DNA from: an uncultured Porphyromonadaceae bacterium
Lineage (GTDB): Bacteria; Bacteroidota; Bacteroidia; Bacteroidales; Muribaculaceae
Assembly (NCBI GenBank): GCA_947174335.1
Contig: CAMWIM010000014.1
Coordinates: 1 to 39,922, forward strand
Direction: 5' to 3'
Length of the DNA: 39,922 bases
The translations under genes and the position numbers were made by a program. The stretch's first letter is position 1. Every line of letters begins with the position of its first letter. Below, in pieces: positions 8,062 through 16,610 of the stretch. The notes beneath the pieces were generated by a model. It was not told where the DNA came from, did no database searches, and saw only the letters and a program-made list of their open reading frames with translations.

Positions 8062-8512
8062 TTTCGCCTCCTTTCTCATCGTTTTTGACAGAGTTTTCAC
8101 TTAAAATCTTGGCAAGCATTTTACCAATCTCATCTTTGTTCTCGATTATTACCGTCATCGTTGATGCGGCTTTTCTGATTTCTTCCTTGTCGTGAGTACT
8201 TTCCATGACCGATTTCCACTCACAAAAAATGTTGAAAACGCCCATCAGCATCGTAAAAGCAGGGACAGCCACCAGAGCAACACAGATTATGTCAACACAG
8301 GTCAACACAAGCATGGGTGCAAAATATTTCAAAGCCTTGGTGCAGGTCATTTTATAGGTTCTCGACCTACGTGCAATTCCACTGCGACACGCTCGTCTGA
8401 CACCAACAGCAAAATCAACCGCCATTGCAATTGCCACACCGCCATAAGTTGCCATCAATACTACAAGCCACGCGCTATCGTCGCCAGACTTGATTACATT
8501 TATTATTTCCAT
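8054..8512 (-). CDS. Phage holin-family protein
   Basis: A 152-residue membrane protein with a hydrophobic segment at about 14-38 and a longer one at about 63-98 (probably two helices), separated by an Arg/Lys-rich loop, then a charged cytoplasmic C-terminus. This layout resembles holins of Bacteroidetes prophages (phage_holin_4-like). It would open the inner membrane so the amidase encoded next reaches the wall. Its 3' end overlaps the start of the amidase gene by 8 bp, and the amidase AGGAGG site lies inside it, so the two are translationally coupled. A -7 box lies at 8558-8551. Other holin families are possible, but the neighbour supports the role. Confidence 0.78.
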   Translation of the reverse strand: MEIINVIKSGDDSAWLVVLMATYGGVAIAMAVDFAVGVRRACRSGIARRSRTYKMTCTKALKYFAPMLVLTCVDIICVALVAVPAFTMLMGVFNIFCEWKSVMESTHDKEEIRKAASTMTVIIENKDEIGKMLAKILSENSVKNDEKGGENA

Positions 8513-8550
8513 AAAATAGTTAAGATTAGGTTGTTAAACATTTGAGAGCG

Positions 8551-8558
8551 CAAATTTA
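8551..8558 (-). promoter_or_regulatory. -7 box of the lysis cassette
   Basis: TAAATTTG on the minus strand matches TAnnTTTG, about 38 nt before the holin ATG. The nearest TTTG upstream is 25 nt away rather than ~20, so the -33 is poor. ACCT-TTTG-AGGT, a small inverted repeat, overlaps that region (about 8583-8594). The 15-nt sequence shared by the repressor and terminase promoters is absent here. Confidence 0.45.
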
Positions 8559-8649
8559 CATCACAAGACCTAACGTTTAACCTCAAAAGGTAACTACATC
8601 TTCATCTTTTGACATATCAGGTCGTTACTTTAATTCACTTATAAACAGA

Positions 8650-8677
8650 AGCAGGGCGCAATTTCCTGCGCCCTGCT
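8650..8677. terminator. Strong hairpin between the repressor and the lysis cassette
   Basis: AGCAGGGCGCA (8650-8660) and TGCGCCCTGCT (8667-8677) form an 11-bp perfect GC-rich stem with a 6-nt loop. It lies 42 bp after the stop of the S24 repressor gene. No T-run follows, so it may end the transcript with help or only insulate the repressor from the holin gene. Confidence 0.6.
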
Positions 8678-8718
8678 CATTATCAGCCGTTTAATGTAAA
8701 ATCGGCAGTCAGTATTTT

Positions 8719-9423
8719 TTATCCCAAAACTTTGTAATTCAACACAGCCTCAACGCGGAAAAGCGATCGTATGTCGCTACGCGGAATCACGACATCATCA
8801 TAGTCGGGGTTTGCGCTGTGCAATATCACATTATCGGGGTTTGACGGGTCTCGTCTAAGATATTTTACACGTCTGAAATCTTCGGTAACAACCACATATA
8901 TCTGCCCCCAAAGAATTGTCGACAAATTGTCGACCGGACGAATCGCGATCATTCCCCCGTTAATGATTTCAGGCTGCATCGAATCACCGCTCACATGAAC
9001 GATAAGCGAGTCATTACTGATGCGGGGCAGTGCAATATAACCCGTAATGCGTTCATCGGTAAACATTGCGTCAAGATTGCTCGACCCGGCGGTTACGTCA
9101 ATATCATAAACCGGAACTGAAACAGCATTGGCAAGCTGACCTGCCGGCGGAATAATTCCGGGGATACCTGCTGCCTTGCTGAACGGAACATCGCTGCCGT
9201 CAACGAGCCACTGCTTTGAAACTCCCATATTGACGACAATTCGATTTATCAAAATATCGGTTATCGGCAATTTTCCCGACAAATGTTTTGACAAATTTGA
9301 CGGGTCGATTCCGAGACGTTTTGCAAACTCTGACTGAGTCAATCTCGATTTGATAATCAAATAACGTATGCGGTCGGCAACGGTCTCCGACCCGGGGGTT
9401 GTTTCCTTGTTCATAGCTTTCAT
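8719..9423 (-). CDS. XRE/S24 LexA-CI-like self-cleaving repressor
   Basis: A 234-residue phage-type repressor. An N-terminal helix-turn-helix (about 14-75, 'LTQSEFAKRLGIDPSNLSKH') precedes a C-terminal S24 peptidase domain. Ser148 (GDSMQP) and Lys187 (RRVKYL) fit the catalytic dyad, and Ala112-Gly113 (DVTAGSS) fits the self-cleavage bond, so RecA-stimulated loss of repression after DNA damage is expected. The start is placed at 9423 (9414 is also possible) because a TATATTTG box at 9437-9430 lies just upstream; a longer reading would run back into the foldase gene. A palindrome (9442-9463) covering the promoter suggests autoregulation. It lies just before the holin-amidase cassette in the same direction, the likely regulator of the phage-derived genes here. 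Confidence 0.88.
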   Translation of the reverse strand: MKAMNKETTPGSETVADRIRYLIIKSRLTQSEFAKRLGIDPSNLSKHLSGKLPITDILINRIVVNMGVSKQWLVDGSDVPFSKAAGIPGIIPPAGQLANAVSVPVYDIDVTAGSSNLDAMFTDERITGYIALPRISNDSLIVHVSGDSMQPEIINGGMIAIRPVDNLSTILWGQIYVVVTEDFRRVKYLRRDPSNPDNVILHSANPDYDDVVIPRSDIRSLFRVEAVLNYKVLG

Positions 9424-9429
9424 TTTGTG

Positions 9430-9461
9430 CAAATATACAACTATTTGGTATATCCGCCAAA
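9430..9461 (-). promoter_or_regulatory. Promoter of the S24 repressor, nearly leaderless
   Basis: On the minus strand TTTG (9461-9458) is the -33 and TATATTTG (9437-9430) the -7, 20 nt apart. Transcription should begin near 9424, so the message to the ATG at 9423 would be leaderless, or have a leader of about 10 nt to the ATG at 9414. AGTTGTATATTTGCA (9442-9428) is identical to the stretch at 31321-31335 before the terminase operon. Confidence 0.7.
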
Positions 9462-9463
9462 TA
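9442..9463. promoter_or_regulatory. Candidate repressor operator
   Basis: TATTTGG (9442-9448) and CCAAATA (9457-9463) are perfect 7-bp inverted arms around an 8-bp spacer, lying over the -33 and spacer of the repressor promoter. The position is typical for an autoregulating phage repressor. The half-site ATTTGGTAT resembles AATTGGTAT at the terminase-operon promoter. Confidence 0.55.
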
Positions 9464-9472
9464 TTACCCAAT

Positions 9473-9504
9473 AAAAAACCTTCGATGCTCCCGCACCGAA
9501 GGTT
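9473..9504 (-). terminator. Intrinsic terminator of the foldase gene
   Basis: AACCTTCG (9477-9484) and CGAAGGTT (9497-9504) form an 8-bp stem with a 12-nt loop, followed on the minus strand by a T-run. It ends the transcript of the gene that stops at 9539 and insulates the downstream repressor. Confidence 0.8.
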
Positions 9505-9538
9505 CCTATCATGAAAAAAAAATTTTCTCTTTACTTGC

Positions 9539-11611
9539 TTAGTCTTGATAGAACTGGAGGAGGTTGTTTTCAACCTTGTCGTTTCCAAGAAGAATCATGA
9601 ACAGGTTGCGACCAATCATGTTGGCACCCTGCTGTTGATTGAAACGAGCGCGGTCAACTTCATAGTCAAACTCGCGACCCTGATTTTCAATATCAGATAC
9701 TTCAAACACGACTACTGCCGAATTTGATTTGATCGGGCCAACAAGCTGACCTTTCTGTGCAGCAGCTACAGCAGCCATAAGTTCACCCTCGTTCATTGGG
9801 AAGCCCGAGATAAGACGCTGACCAAATGTTACCTCAGCAGTGTCTACGCCAACTTTCATGAGTTCGGCATAGCCTTCAACTGAATTTGATTTACCTTGAT
9901 AGTCAGCAAGAAGTTTGGCAGCCTTCTTATCGTTGGCAACACCATTGCGAATATATTCGTAAACGGTAGGATCAGACATTGTGATATAGCCTTTGTCATA
10001 TACCGAGTTAAGAGCTACAGCAACGAGATGTCCTGTTTGTTCGTCACCATAAACATCACTCACCTGACCGGGCTTAGCCTTGAGAGCCCATTTAGCAGCG
10101 CTACGAGTGTCGGGTACATTTCCAACCGAGAGTGACTGGGCGGTTACCTGAGCAGGGAAGATATGATAGCCTTCCAGAGGAGCCTGAGCCGAGAATTTTT
10201 CTGCGGTATTGTTTACGGCAACGAAGTCGCGAAGACCTGAAGTCAAGTTGTTAACGGTAGTTGATGAAGGATCAACCTGATAGGTGATTTCAGCAACATC
10301 GTAGGTTGTTACGGTCGGGGCGACGTTTTTGATTTTGATTGCACGGATTTGCTGAGCGTTAGCCATAGTATCGGGGCTGAACCAGCGACCGGTGGGCTGA
10401 CCTTCAAGCATTGCAACAAACTGAGCGGCGTTGGGATCGAGATATGAAACAGTCATATCATCTTGTGAATTAACAAGACCTTCAACGTCAGCCGAAGATT
10501 TTCCACTGTTAAGGACGTTGATGATTGAATCGCGTTTTGCAGCATCAGCGACAGCATAAACTGCGATATCAACTGTTACTTCATCACGCTGGTTGTCATT
10601 TTTACCAAGAAGTTTAACCAATGTATAAGTGTTGTTGGCAAAATCTGCGACACGCGCTTTACCGATTGCGAGTGAATCGATTGCAGCAGCTACTGCATTA
10701 GAATATGCCGATTTTTTATTGGTTGTGGTGTTGGTAACAAAGAAGCCTGAAAGGCCGTCGATACCTTCGTTGCTGTTGAGGACTTCAAGAGCAGCCTCAA
10801 CATCTTGCTGTGCAGCTAAAAGGTCTTCTTCAGAGGGTACTATATCAACAAGAATGTAGTTAACCGAGCGAACAGGTTCGTTTACACGGAAACGGTTTTT
10901 ATTTTCGCTGAATTTATCTTTAAGTTCCTGATCGGTAGGCTTGAACTCATCACCGTTCAACGAACTGTAATCAACTTTTGCATATTTGATTGTAGCGGTG
11001 GAAGCGTTTTCGTCATAAAGAGCCTTAGCGTCAAGTTTGTTTGCGGTGATTGCACCCATAAACAAGCTTGAAAGTTTTTGTTCTTTGAGCTGACGTTCAA
11101 CATCTTGTTCGAGTTGCATCCAATATTGCTGAAGCTGTTGAGCAACATCAGCGGGAATCTGGTTTTTGCCGGGATTGAATGCAATATCGTGAAGCTGGTC
11201 GGTTGACATAACACCAAACTGCTGTTGAACCTGATTGTTTAGCTGGGGCAATGCGGTAGGACCGGTCATTGCGGCTGCAAGTTCTTTATCAGTAACAGTG
11301 ATGCCGAGTTTTTCAATTTCCTCTTCAAAGAGAGCATTGTAAACCATCTCGTTAAGAACCTGAGTCTGAATAGCGGTGATGTCGGCGTTGGCATAACCCT
11401 GATTCTGCATGTTCTGACGAATAGTTTCGACACGACGGTTAAATTCCTGAATATCGATTTTGTGTCCATGAACTTTGGCAGCGGCGGTGCCGGGACCAAA
11501 GAACGATCTCGATGAATTGAAGAAGTCACCGAGGATAAACGCGAGAAGAGCAACGATAATTACGGTAAACAAAATTGCCGATCTGCGTCTGATTTTCTCT
11601 AATGTTGCCAT
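9539..11611 (-). CDS. PpiD/SurA-like periplasmic foldase (peptidylprolyl isomerase)
   Basis: A 690-residue inner-membrane-anchored chaperone. One transmembrane helix (about 13-30) is followed by a SurA-N-like helical domain with Gln-rich helices (about 35-210, 'VHGHKIDIQEFNRRVETIRQ') and a long periplasmic region in which rotamase (PPIC-type) folds are expected. The length and architecture match the ~700-residue PpiD-like proteins of Bacteroidetes, which help envelope proteins fold after Sec export. I see no strongly conserved rotamase core by eye, so the chaperone role is better supported than isomerase activity. It has its own promoter (-33 at 11722-11719, -7 at 11697-11690) and terminator, so it is monocistronic. 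Confidence 0.85.
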   Translation of the reverse strand: MATLEKIRRRSAILFTVIIVALLAFILGDFFNSSRSFFGPGTAAAKVHGHKIDIQEFNRRVETIRQNMQNQGYANADITAIQTQVLNEMVYNALFEEEIEKLGITVTDKELAAAMTGPTALPQLNNQVQQQFGVMSTDQLHDIAFNPGKNQIPADVAQQLQQYWMQLEQDVERQLKEQKLSSLFMGAITANKLDAKALYDENASTATIKYAKVDYSSLNGDEFKPTDQELKDKFSENKNRFRVNEPVRSVNYILVDIVPSEEDLLAAQQDVEAALEVLNSNEGIDGLSGFFVTNTTTNKKSAYSNAVAAAIDSLAIGKARVADFANNTYTLVKLLGKNDNQRDEVTVDIAVYAVADAAKRDSIINVLNSGKSSADVEGLVNSQDDMTVSYLDPNAAQFVAMLEGQPTGRWFSPDTMANAQQIRAIKIKNVAPTVTTYDVAEITYQVDPSSTTVNNLTSGLRDFVAVNNTAEKFSAQAPLEGYHIFPAQVTAQSLSVGNVPDTRSAAKWALKAKPGQVSDVYGDEQTGHLVAVALNSVYDKGYITMSDPTVYEYIRNGVANDKKAAKLLADYQGKSNSVEGYAELMKVGVDTAEVTFGQRLISGFPMNEGELMAAVAAAQKGQLVGPIKSNSAVVVFEVSDIENQGREFDYEVDRARFNQQQGANMIGRNLFMILLGNDKVENNLLQFYQD

Positions 11612-11689
11612 TTAATTATTGATTATTTTTTGTTTTATCGAAATGTGACAACCACCCTCAACTTGTAGTTTGGGCGGTTTTTTAGCGCA

Positions 11690-11722
11690 CAAAGATACAT
11701 CTTTTTCTTATTATAGTCAAAA
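11690..11722 (-). promoter_or_regulatory. Promoter of the PpiD-like gene
   Basis: On the minus strand TTTG (11722-11719) and TATCTTTG (11697-11690) are 21 nt apart, close to the Bacteroidetes consensus. The leader of about 70 nt can fold a GC-rich hairpin (AACCGCCC with GGGTGGTT, about 11681-11655), which might act on stability or translation. Confidence 0.65.
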
Positions 11723-11798
11723 TTTAACCAGTGAAATAACACTCCGACAACATTTTTTATAAAATAAACGGAGTATTTCGAGGTTTTGACCTCTTCAG

Positions 11799-13115
11799 TC
11801 AGGCAAGTTTAAACGCTTTTTTTACCTTATCGACCATATCGAGTTTTTCCCATGTGAATAACTCGACTTCGACTTTTTTGGTCTTTCCGTCATCGGTCAA
11901 AAATTCTTTTACAACCTTGCGGGGAGTACGTCCGACGTGACCGTATGTAGCGGTTTCAAGATATATCGGATTACGCAACTTCAATCGTCTTTCAATCTCG
12001 GCAGGACGCATATCAAACAGTTTTGATACGACAGCCGAAATCTCGGCATCGGTCATATCAACATGAGCTGTACCCATTGTGTTGACAAACAAACTGACCG
12101 GAGCAGCAACACCGATTGCGTATGCCACCTGCACCAACGCTTTGTCAGCCACACCTGCCGCAACAAGATTTTTAGCGATATGACGAGCCGCGTATGCCGC
12201 CGAACGGTCAACTTTCGAAGGGTCCTTACCCGAGAATGCACCACCACCGTGAGCCCCATGTCCGCCGTAAGTATCTACGATAATTTTGCGCCCTGTCAAA
12301 CCGGTATCTCCGTGAGGTCCGCCGATAACAAACTTACCGGTCGGGTTAACGTGGAGAATGAAATCATCGCCCCAGAGTTTTTTGATTGATTCGGGCATTT
12401 TAGCCTTTACACGAGGAATCAATACGTTTGCGATGTCACGTTTGATAATGTCAAGCATCTCGCGGTCAGCCTCTTCCCGAGTTTTATTATCGTCGGGCTG
12501 AATGAAATCTTCGTGCTGAGTCGAAACGACGATTGTATTGATCGCAACCGGACGATTGTCTGAGTCATATTCCACTGTCACCTGGCTCTTTGAGTCGGGA
12601 CGGAGATAGCTTTTCTTGTGACCGTGAGCATCAACATAGGTCATTGCCGACATATCACGACGAATTGCGGCAAGCTCTTTTAAAAGCTCGTGAGACAGCG
12701 CAACGGTCAACGGGATGTAATCGTCTGTTTCATTGCAGGCATAACCAAACATCATACCCTGGTCACCGGCTCCCTGATCCTCGGGATTTTCGCGAACAAC
12801 ACCTCGGTTGATGTCGGGGCTTTGCTCGTGAAGGGCTGTGAAAATACCGCAGGAATGACCGTCAAACATCAATTCGCTGCGGTCGTAACCGATTCCGGTA
12901 ATAACCTTGCGGGCAACGGTCATCAAGTCGATATAGGCAGTTGACCTGACCTCACCGGCAATCACAACCTGACCGGTTGTAACCATTGTTTCACAAGCGA
13001 CCTTTGAATCTGGGTCTTGAGCCAAGAATGCATCAAGAACTGCGTCAGAAATCTGGTCGGCAACTTTGTCGGGATGTCCTTCCGACACTGATTCAGATGT
13101 AAATAAGTAATTCAT
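11799..13115 (-). CDS. metK: S-adenosylmethionine synthetase
   Basis: Makes S-adenosylmethionine from methionine and ATP. The 438-residue protein shows the N-terminal '[13 protein letters not shown]' ATP-binding motif, the signature '[12 protein letters not shown]' (about 115-126), and the Gly-rich '[19 protein letters not shown]' loop (about 290-310). The extra length over the ~384-residue E. coli enzyme is typical of Bacteroidetes MetK. The leader carries a SAM-II-like aptamer (13266-13221) and a terminator directly before the ATG, so feedback by its own product is expected. The gene stands alone between the barrel-protein terminator and the foldase promoter. Confidence 0.97.
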   Translation of the reverse strand: MNYLFTSESVSEGHPDKVADQISDAVLDAFLAQDPDSKVACETMVTTGQVVIAGEVRSTAYIDLMTVARKVITGIGYDRSELMFDGHSCGIFTALHEQSPDINRGVVRENPEDQGAGDQGMMFGYACNETDDYIPLTVALSHELLKELAAIRRDMSAMTYVDAHGHKKSYLRPDSKSQVTVEYDSDNRPVAINTIVVSTQHEDFIQPDDNKTREEADREMLDIIKRDIANVLIPRVKAKMPESIKKLWGDDFILHVNPTGKFVIGGPHGDTGLTGRKIIVDTYGGHGAHGGGAFSGKDPSKVDRSAAYAARHIAKNLVAAGVADKALVQVAYAIGVAAPVSLFVNTMGTAHVDMTDAEISAVVSKLFDMRPAEIERRLKLRNPIYLETATYGHVGRTPRKVVKEFLTDDGKTKKVEVELFTWEKLDMVDKVKKAFKLA

Positions 13116-13125
13116 AATAAAATAA

Positions 13126-13155
13126 AAAAGAAGTTAAGAAATAAATTCTCAACTT
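13126..13155 (-). terminator. Attenuator hairpin in the metK leader
   Basis: In minus-strand RNA, AAGUUGAGAA (13155-13146) pairs with UUCUUAACUU (13140-13131), including one G-U pair, over a 5-nt loop, followed by a run of six U. It lies just upstream of the metK ATG, so it can act only on metK. AAGTTTAGA (13192-13184) could instead pair with the 3' arm TCTTAACTT (8 of 9 positions), forming an antiterminator. This is a plausible expression platform for the upstream aptamer. Confidence 0.72.
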
Positions 13156-13220
13156 CATGGGGAAATTGCACCGTTGGGTGCAGTCTAAACTTGTAGCATA
13201 TTTCCGAGTCTATACCCGGA

Positions 13221-13266
13221 TTTTAGCATTTTTTTGAGTGGTTGCAAGCAGCCAAATCTGTCCACC
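13221..13266 (-). promoter_or_regulatory. SAM-II-like riboswitch aptamer upstream of metK
   Basis: Read on the minus strand, GTGG pairs with CCAC around a loop containing GATTTGGCTGCTTGC, followed by an A-rich linker and GCTAAAA. This order (stem, GAUUU-type loop, UUGCAA, A-rich linker, GCUAAA) matches the SAM-II fold, which closes as an H-type pseudoknot; SAM-V shares the same core. It begins about 9 nt after the predicted transcript start and is followed by a terminator with an alternative pairing partner. An upstream ACCACTC (13280-13274) can also compete for the GGTGG arm. The gene served, metK, is a logical target. Assignment is by eye, without a covariance model. Confidence 0.68.
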
Positions 13267-13281
13267 ATGAATTGAGTGGTG

Positions 13282-13313
13282 CAAATTTACGACTTTTTTC
13301 TGTAACCACCAAA
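13282..13313 (-). promoter_or_regulatory. metK promoter
   Basis: On the minus strand TTTG (13313-13310) and TAAATTTG (13289-13282) are 20 nt apart, an excellent match to the Bacteroidetes -33/-7 consensus. The predicted start near 13275 places the SAM-II-like aptamer at the 5' end of the leader. Confidence 0.8.
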
Positions 13314-13347
13314 AAATTAAAAAAATTCCGATTTTATCCAATAAAAC

Positions 13348-13390
13348 CACTGTACTGGATAAAAAACATACTTTTTTATCCAGTACAGTG
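13348..13390 (-). terminator. 19-bp perfect inverted repeat, terminator of the barrel gene
   Basis: Arms at 13348-13366 and 13372-13390 are perfect complements over 19 bp, with a 5-nt loop. The loop-side ends are an A-run and a T-run, so a U-tract is present for either strand. It lies 32 bp after the stop of the outer-membrane protein gene and 35 bp before the metK promoter box. It is a strong, potentially bidirectional terminator. Confidence 0.85.
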
Positions 13391-13421
13391 TATAAAATGA
13401 ACAAATTCTGAAAATTTGGTC

Positions 13422-16337
13422 TTATTTCTTGGGTTGAATACTGAAGCGATATTGAACTGATGCAAGAATATAGCGCGGGAGAGCGTTAGTGTATGCAACT
13501 GTACGACCCGATGCTGTGACAGCGTATGTGACGTTTGAAAGTTTGTGCAACAGGTCAAACCCATCAATGTTAAAAATCCAATGGTTGTTACGTACAGGAC
13601 TGAAAGTCAGTCGTGCATTCCAAACCGGGTCGGTTGTGTCGAGCAATGATGAGCCATAGCCACGACGGGTGTAGCACATGAAATCAGTACTGATACCGAA
13701 ACCGGCAGGGAGAGCAAACACACCCGACACGCCATAGTTGATATGCCATGCGTTTAGGGTCTCAAAGTCTTGTCGGGTCGATGTTGTGTGGCGAGTGGTA
13801 TAATCACATCGTAATTGCAAGTTCTGTTTCCCTATTTGCCAACCGAGACGCAAATTTTCTGACAACGAGTTCTGGTGAACCTTTGACAATTCGGGAGTTT
13901 CGGCATTCACACCAATCATATCGGTAGAGTTGCTCGACACGAGGTCGGTTTCACTACTGAGCGTGAACTGTTTTTTAGGACCGAACTGAAGATTAATCTC
14001 GTTGGTGATGGCAGCGCGGTTATTTCCTCCCACATTATACATTCTGTTGTAGCGTATACCGGTGGCAGTGTCATAGGTATATCCACGCATCAGACTATTG
14101 GTGGTGTGATTATAACCGACATACAAATAGTTTTCAAGCGAGTGTGATTCGGGTACGTATGCCCATCTGAAAAGGTGAGCATGGGCAATCTGAGGCTTCA
14201 ATGCCGGATTACCGTAATAAATATTCATCGGGTCTGAATCATTCACAATATCTATCATATCCTCTGGGTTGGGAAGTTGAGGATTGACACGATAGCTATA
14301 TCTCAAAACATTTCGATATGAGCCACTGTAATGTTGTGTTTCTTTCTTTTGGAATCCATATTCAACCATTCCGTCAAAGATTGACGAAACAGTCAGGTTG
14401 ACATTTGTATGAGCATAACGATAATCCCTGCCGTTGCGGAAATAATCAAGATGACGATGATTAATAGCAATCGACGGATTAATTCTCAAACTTAAATATG
14501 ATGGGTTAAATCGTTTGTAATAGAAGAAACCGGGGCTAATCGAATGTTTATTGGTAATGAGACGCGACTCGTAACTGTTAGTCGGGTCAAATGCCTCAAG
14601 ATAATCGGTAGGCACGATACCATATATACCCATATCGTTAAGGCGGTCAAGAGCATACATATAACTGTCTTTTGTTCTATCAGAGAAAAGATAGTTATAA
14701 GTCATATTAAAGCCACAGTTGCCAAACGATGTATTATACCTCAGTCCGCCGGTCAAGTCTAAAGTATGGTTAGGGGTGTTGTCAGTAAAATTGCGGCGAT
14801 GATAAGCAACCAAAGGCTCGCGGGATCCAAACAAAACATTGTAGTCATTCCAAAGTTCATTGCGAATACCATTATAACTTGTTCCCACAATCACCGACAA
14901 GGAACTGCCGGGCAATCTGAAGGTCGTCACCAAATCTGCTGAACCCATAAGATTTTTAGTCCAGCCGTCAGAACGGGTATCGTTGCGGTTAATTACTTCT
15001 TCGATTTTATTCAGACTTCCGTCGGAATACATCGCATCAAGAATTTCGATTACCGATCCCTGTTGCTCTTGATTGAAAGTTGCCGACAAATCGGAATTTA
15101 CATTTTTCATGTAAGTGTAGTTACCCCTCAACATAAAACTTGTTATGACCTTTTTCGAAGCTCCAAACTGGTTGTAAAAAGAGTGACCCGTACGGACTCC
15201 TGTCTCGCGATCGCGGTAACGGGATATCGAGTAATCGTATGTATCTCCACCGGGCAAGAAATTGGTACGCGAGGTTGTGCGGTTAGTATTATTGATAGTC
15301 TGTTCAAAAATCAACGATCCTGATGCCCCTTTTGACTCATCGGGCGATTCATAATTATAATCTATCGCACCCATAGTGTATTTCTTTGTACCTTTCGGCA
15401 TCTTTTCGGGAGTCCATGTGTCGTTACGTCCCGGTTTTCGGTTATCATTCAAGTTGTTGACATTACCGACAAGCGACACTCGGGTTGTTGGATTAAACCA
15501 CGACAAAAAGGCACGACCCAGATATCGGTCTTCTGTTCCATATCCGGCTTGAAAGTTACCCATCCAACCGTGATTGTACTCTTTTTTGAGACGGACATCC
15601 ATCGTAAGAACCTTGGGCGCATTTTCATTTCCTTGTCGCAAGTCTTCTTTTTTCTGACCCTCATACACATTAATATTTTTTACCGTGTATGCGGCTATAT
15701 TGTCAAGCATCAGGTTTTTATTACCGTCCATGAACTGTTTGCCGTTTAACAAGAGCGACTCGACAAACTGTCCGTTAATCTTTATCTGTCCGTCATCGCT
15801 CAGTTCGGCACCGGGCAATTGCGCAATCAACTGGTCAAGCATTGAGCCCTCGGCAAGTTGAAATGCATCGGCATTATATACTAATGTGTCACCTTTGTTA
15901 TAGAACTTGATTTTTGTTGACGTAACGGTCACCTCGCCCAATTTACGCGGAGCACGTTCCATTAAAATCAGAGGCACACTAAGATAACTTTCTCGTTTAC
16001 TCACTTTTTTGAGCGGGAAAGTCACCGTTTTATCTTTATAGCCGTTACAAACAACATCAAATACTAACAGCGTGTCGGCTCGGGACGTTTTAAAATAAAA
16101 TTCTGAAATTGTATCAGGTTCATTTCCCTGTCCTCTCCATACCCTGCCTTTATTACACCTTATTGAATCAAGAACATTTCCACTCTTGTCATAGGTAATA
16201 GCATATGCTTCGGTAAGGTCTCGTTTTGTCAAAGCATCCTTCACTCGACCGATTATCACTATGTCATCATCAGCCGCAAACGATATTAAAACCGCTGACA
16301 GCATCATAACTATGGCAAAGATTCTTTTCATAAGCAT
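13422..16337 (-). CDS. TonB-receptor-like outer-membrane beta-barrel protein
   Basis: A 971-residue outer-membrane protein. A signal peptide (about 1-21, ending Ser-Phe-Ala-Ala) leads into a carboxypeptidase-regulatory-like beta domain (about 25-110), a plug-like domain (about 150-240, with 'LIAQLPGAELSDDGQIKING', the typical plug motif) and a large barrel (about 260-971) rich in Tyr, Asn, Arg and aromatic-ended strands. The last residues (VQYRFSIQPKK) do not end on an aromatic. It resembles the outer-membrane beta-barrel proteins that act as TonB-dependent transporters but lacks a SusD partner next door, so it is not a standard polysaccharide-utilisation pair. Substrate unknown. It is transcribed alone and closed by a 19-bp terminator. 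Confidence 0.87.
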   Translation of the reverse strand: MLMKRIFAIVMMLSAVLISFAADDDIVIIGRVKDALTKRDLTEAYAITYDKSGNVLDSIRCNKGRVWRGQGNEPDTISEFYFKTSRADTLLVFDVVCNGYKDKTVTFPLKKVSKRESYLSVPLILMERAPRKLGEVTVTSTKIKFYNKGDTLVYNADAFQLAEGSMLDQLIAQLPGAELSDDGQIKINGQFVESLLLNGKQFMDGNKNLMLDNIAAYTVKNINVYEGQKKEDLRQGNENAPKVLTMDVRLKKEYNHGWMGNFQAGYGTEDRYLGRAFLSWFNPTTRVSLVGNVNNLNDNRKPGRNDTWTPEKMPKGTKKYTMGAIDYNYESPDESKGASGSLIFEQTINNTNRTTSRTNFLPGGDTYDYSISRYRDRETGVRTGHSFYNQFGASKKVITSFMLRGNYTYMKNVNSDLSATFNQEQQGSVIEILDAMYSDGSLNKIEEVINRNDTRSDGWTKNLMGSADLVTTFRLPGSSLSVIVGTSYNGIRNELWNDYNVLFGSREPLVAYHRRNFTDNTPNHTLDLTGGLRYNTSFGNCGFNMTYNYLFSDRTKDSYMYALDRLNDMGIYGIVPTDYLEAFDPTNSYESRLITNKHSISPGFFYYKRFNPSYLSLRINPSIAINHRHLDYFRNGRDYRYAHTNVNLTVSSIFDGMVEYGFQKKETQHYSGSYRNVLRYSYRVNPQLPNPEDMIDIVNDSDPMNIYYGNPALKPQIAHAHLFRWAYVPESHSLENYLYVGYNHTTNSLMRGYTYDTATGIRYNRMYNVGGNNRAAITNEINLQFGPKKQFTLSSETDLVSSNSTDMIGVNAETPELSKVHQNSLSENLRLGWQIGKQNLQLRCDYTTRHTTSTRQDFETLNAWHINYGVSGVFALPAGFGISTDFMCYTRRGYGSSLLDTTDPVWNARLTFSPVRNNHWIFNIDGFDLLHKLSNVTYAVTASGRTVAYTNALPRYILASVQYRFSIQPKK

Positions 16338-16387
16338 ATTTTTTATAGTTGAAACATCTTTATCTTACTAATTTTCAGATTGATTTG

Positions 16388-16415
16388 CAAAGATATATAT
16401 AATTGTTTAACAATT
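16388..16415 (-). promoter_or_regulatory. -7 box and palindrome upstream of the barrel gene
   Basis: TATCTTTG on the minus strand (16395-16388) fits TAnnTTTG. Directly upstream lies AATTGTTTAACAATT (16401-16415), a perfect palindrome with a 1-nt centre, covering the spacer where a regulator could bind. No -33 TTTG is seen at the normal distance, consistent with control by an activator or alternative sigma factor. Confidence 0.45.
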
Positions 16416-16610
16416 ACCCCCCCCTTAAATTTAACATTTTTTATCATTTTATATGAGGATGGAATTGTCCTATAACATATAGACGAACCGGAAGCCGATA
16501 TGGTTACATCGAACTCTAATTTTTTCCAAATTTACAAAAAAAAATTTGAACAAATCGACCAACGGCTTGTTTTTAATTTAAAAAACAACAAACTTAAAAT
16601 CTATAAAACT

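Noticed and set aside
16455-16490. Peroxide-regulator (PerR/OxyR) site before rubrerythrin
   Set aside because: Only a short AGGA/TCCT inverted repeat is present. It does not match known operator consensus sequences.
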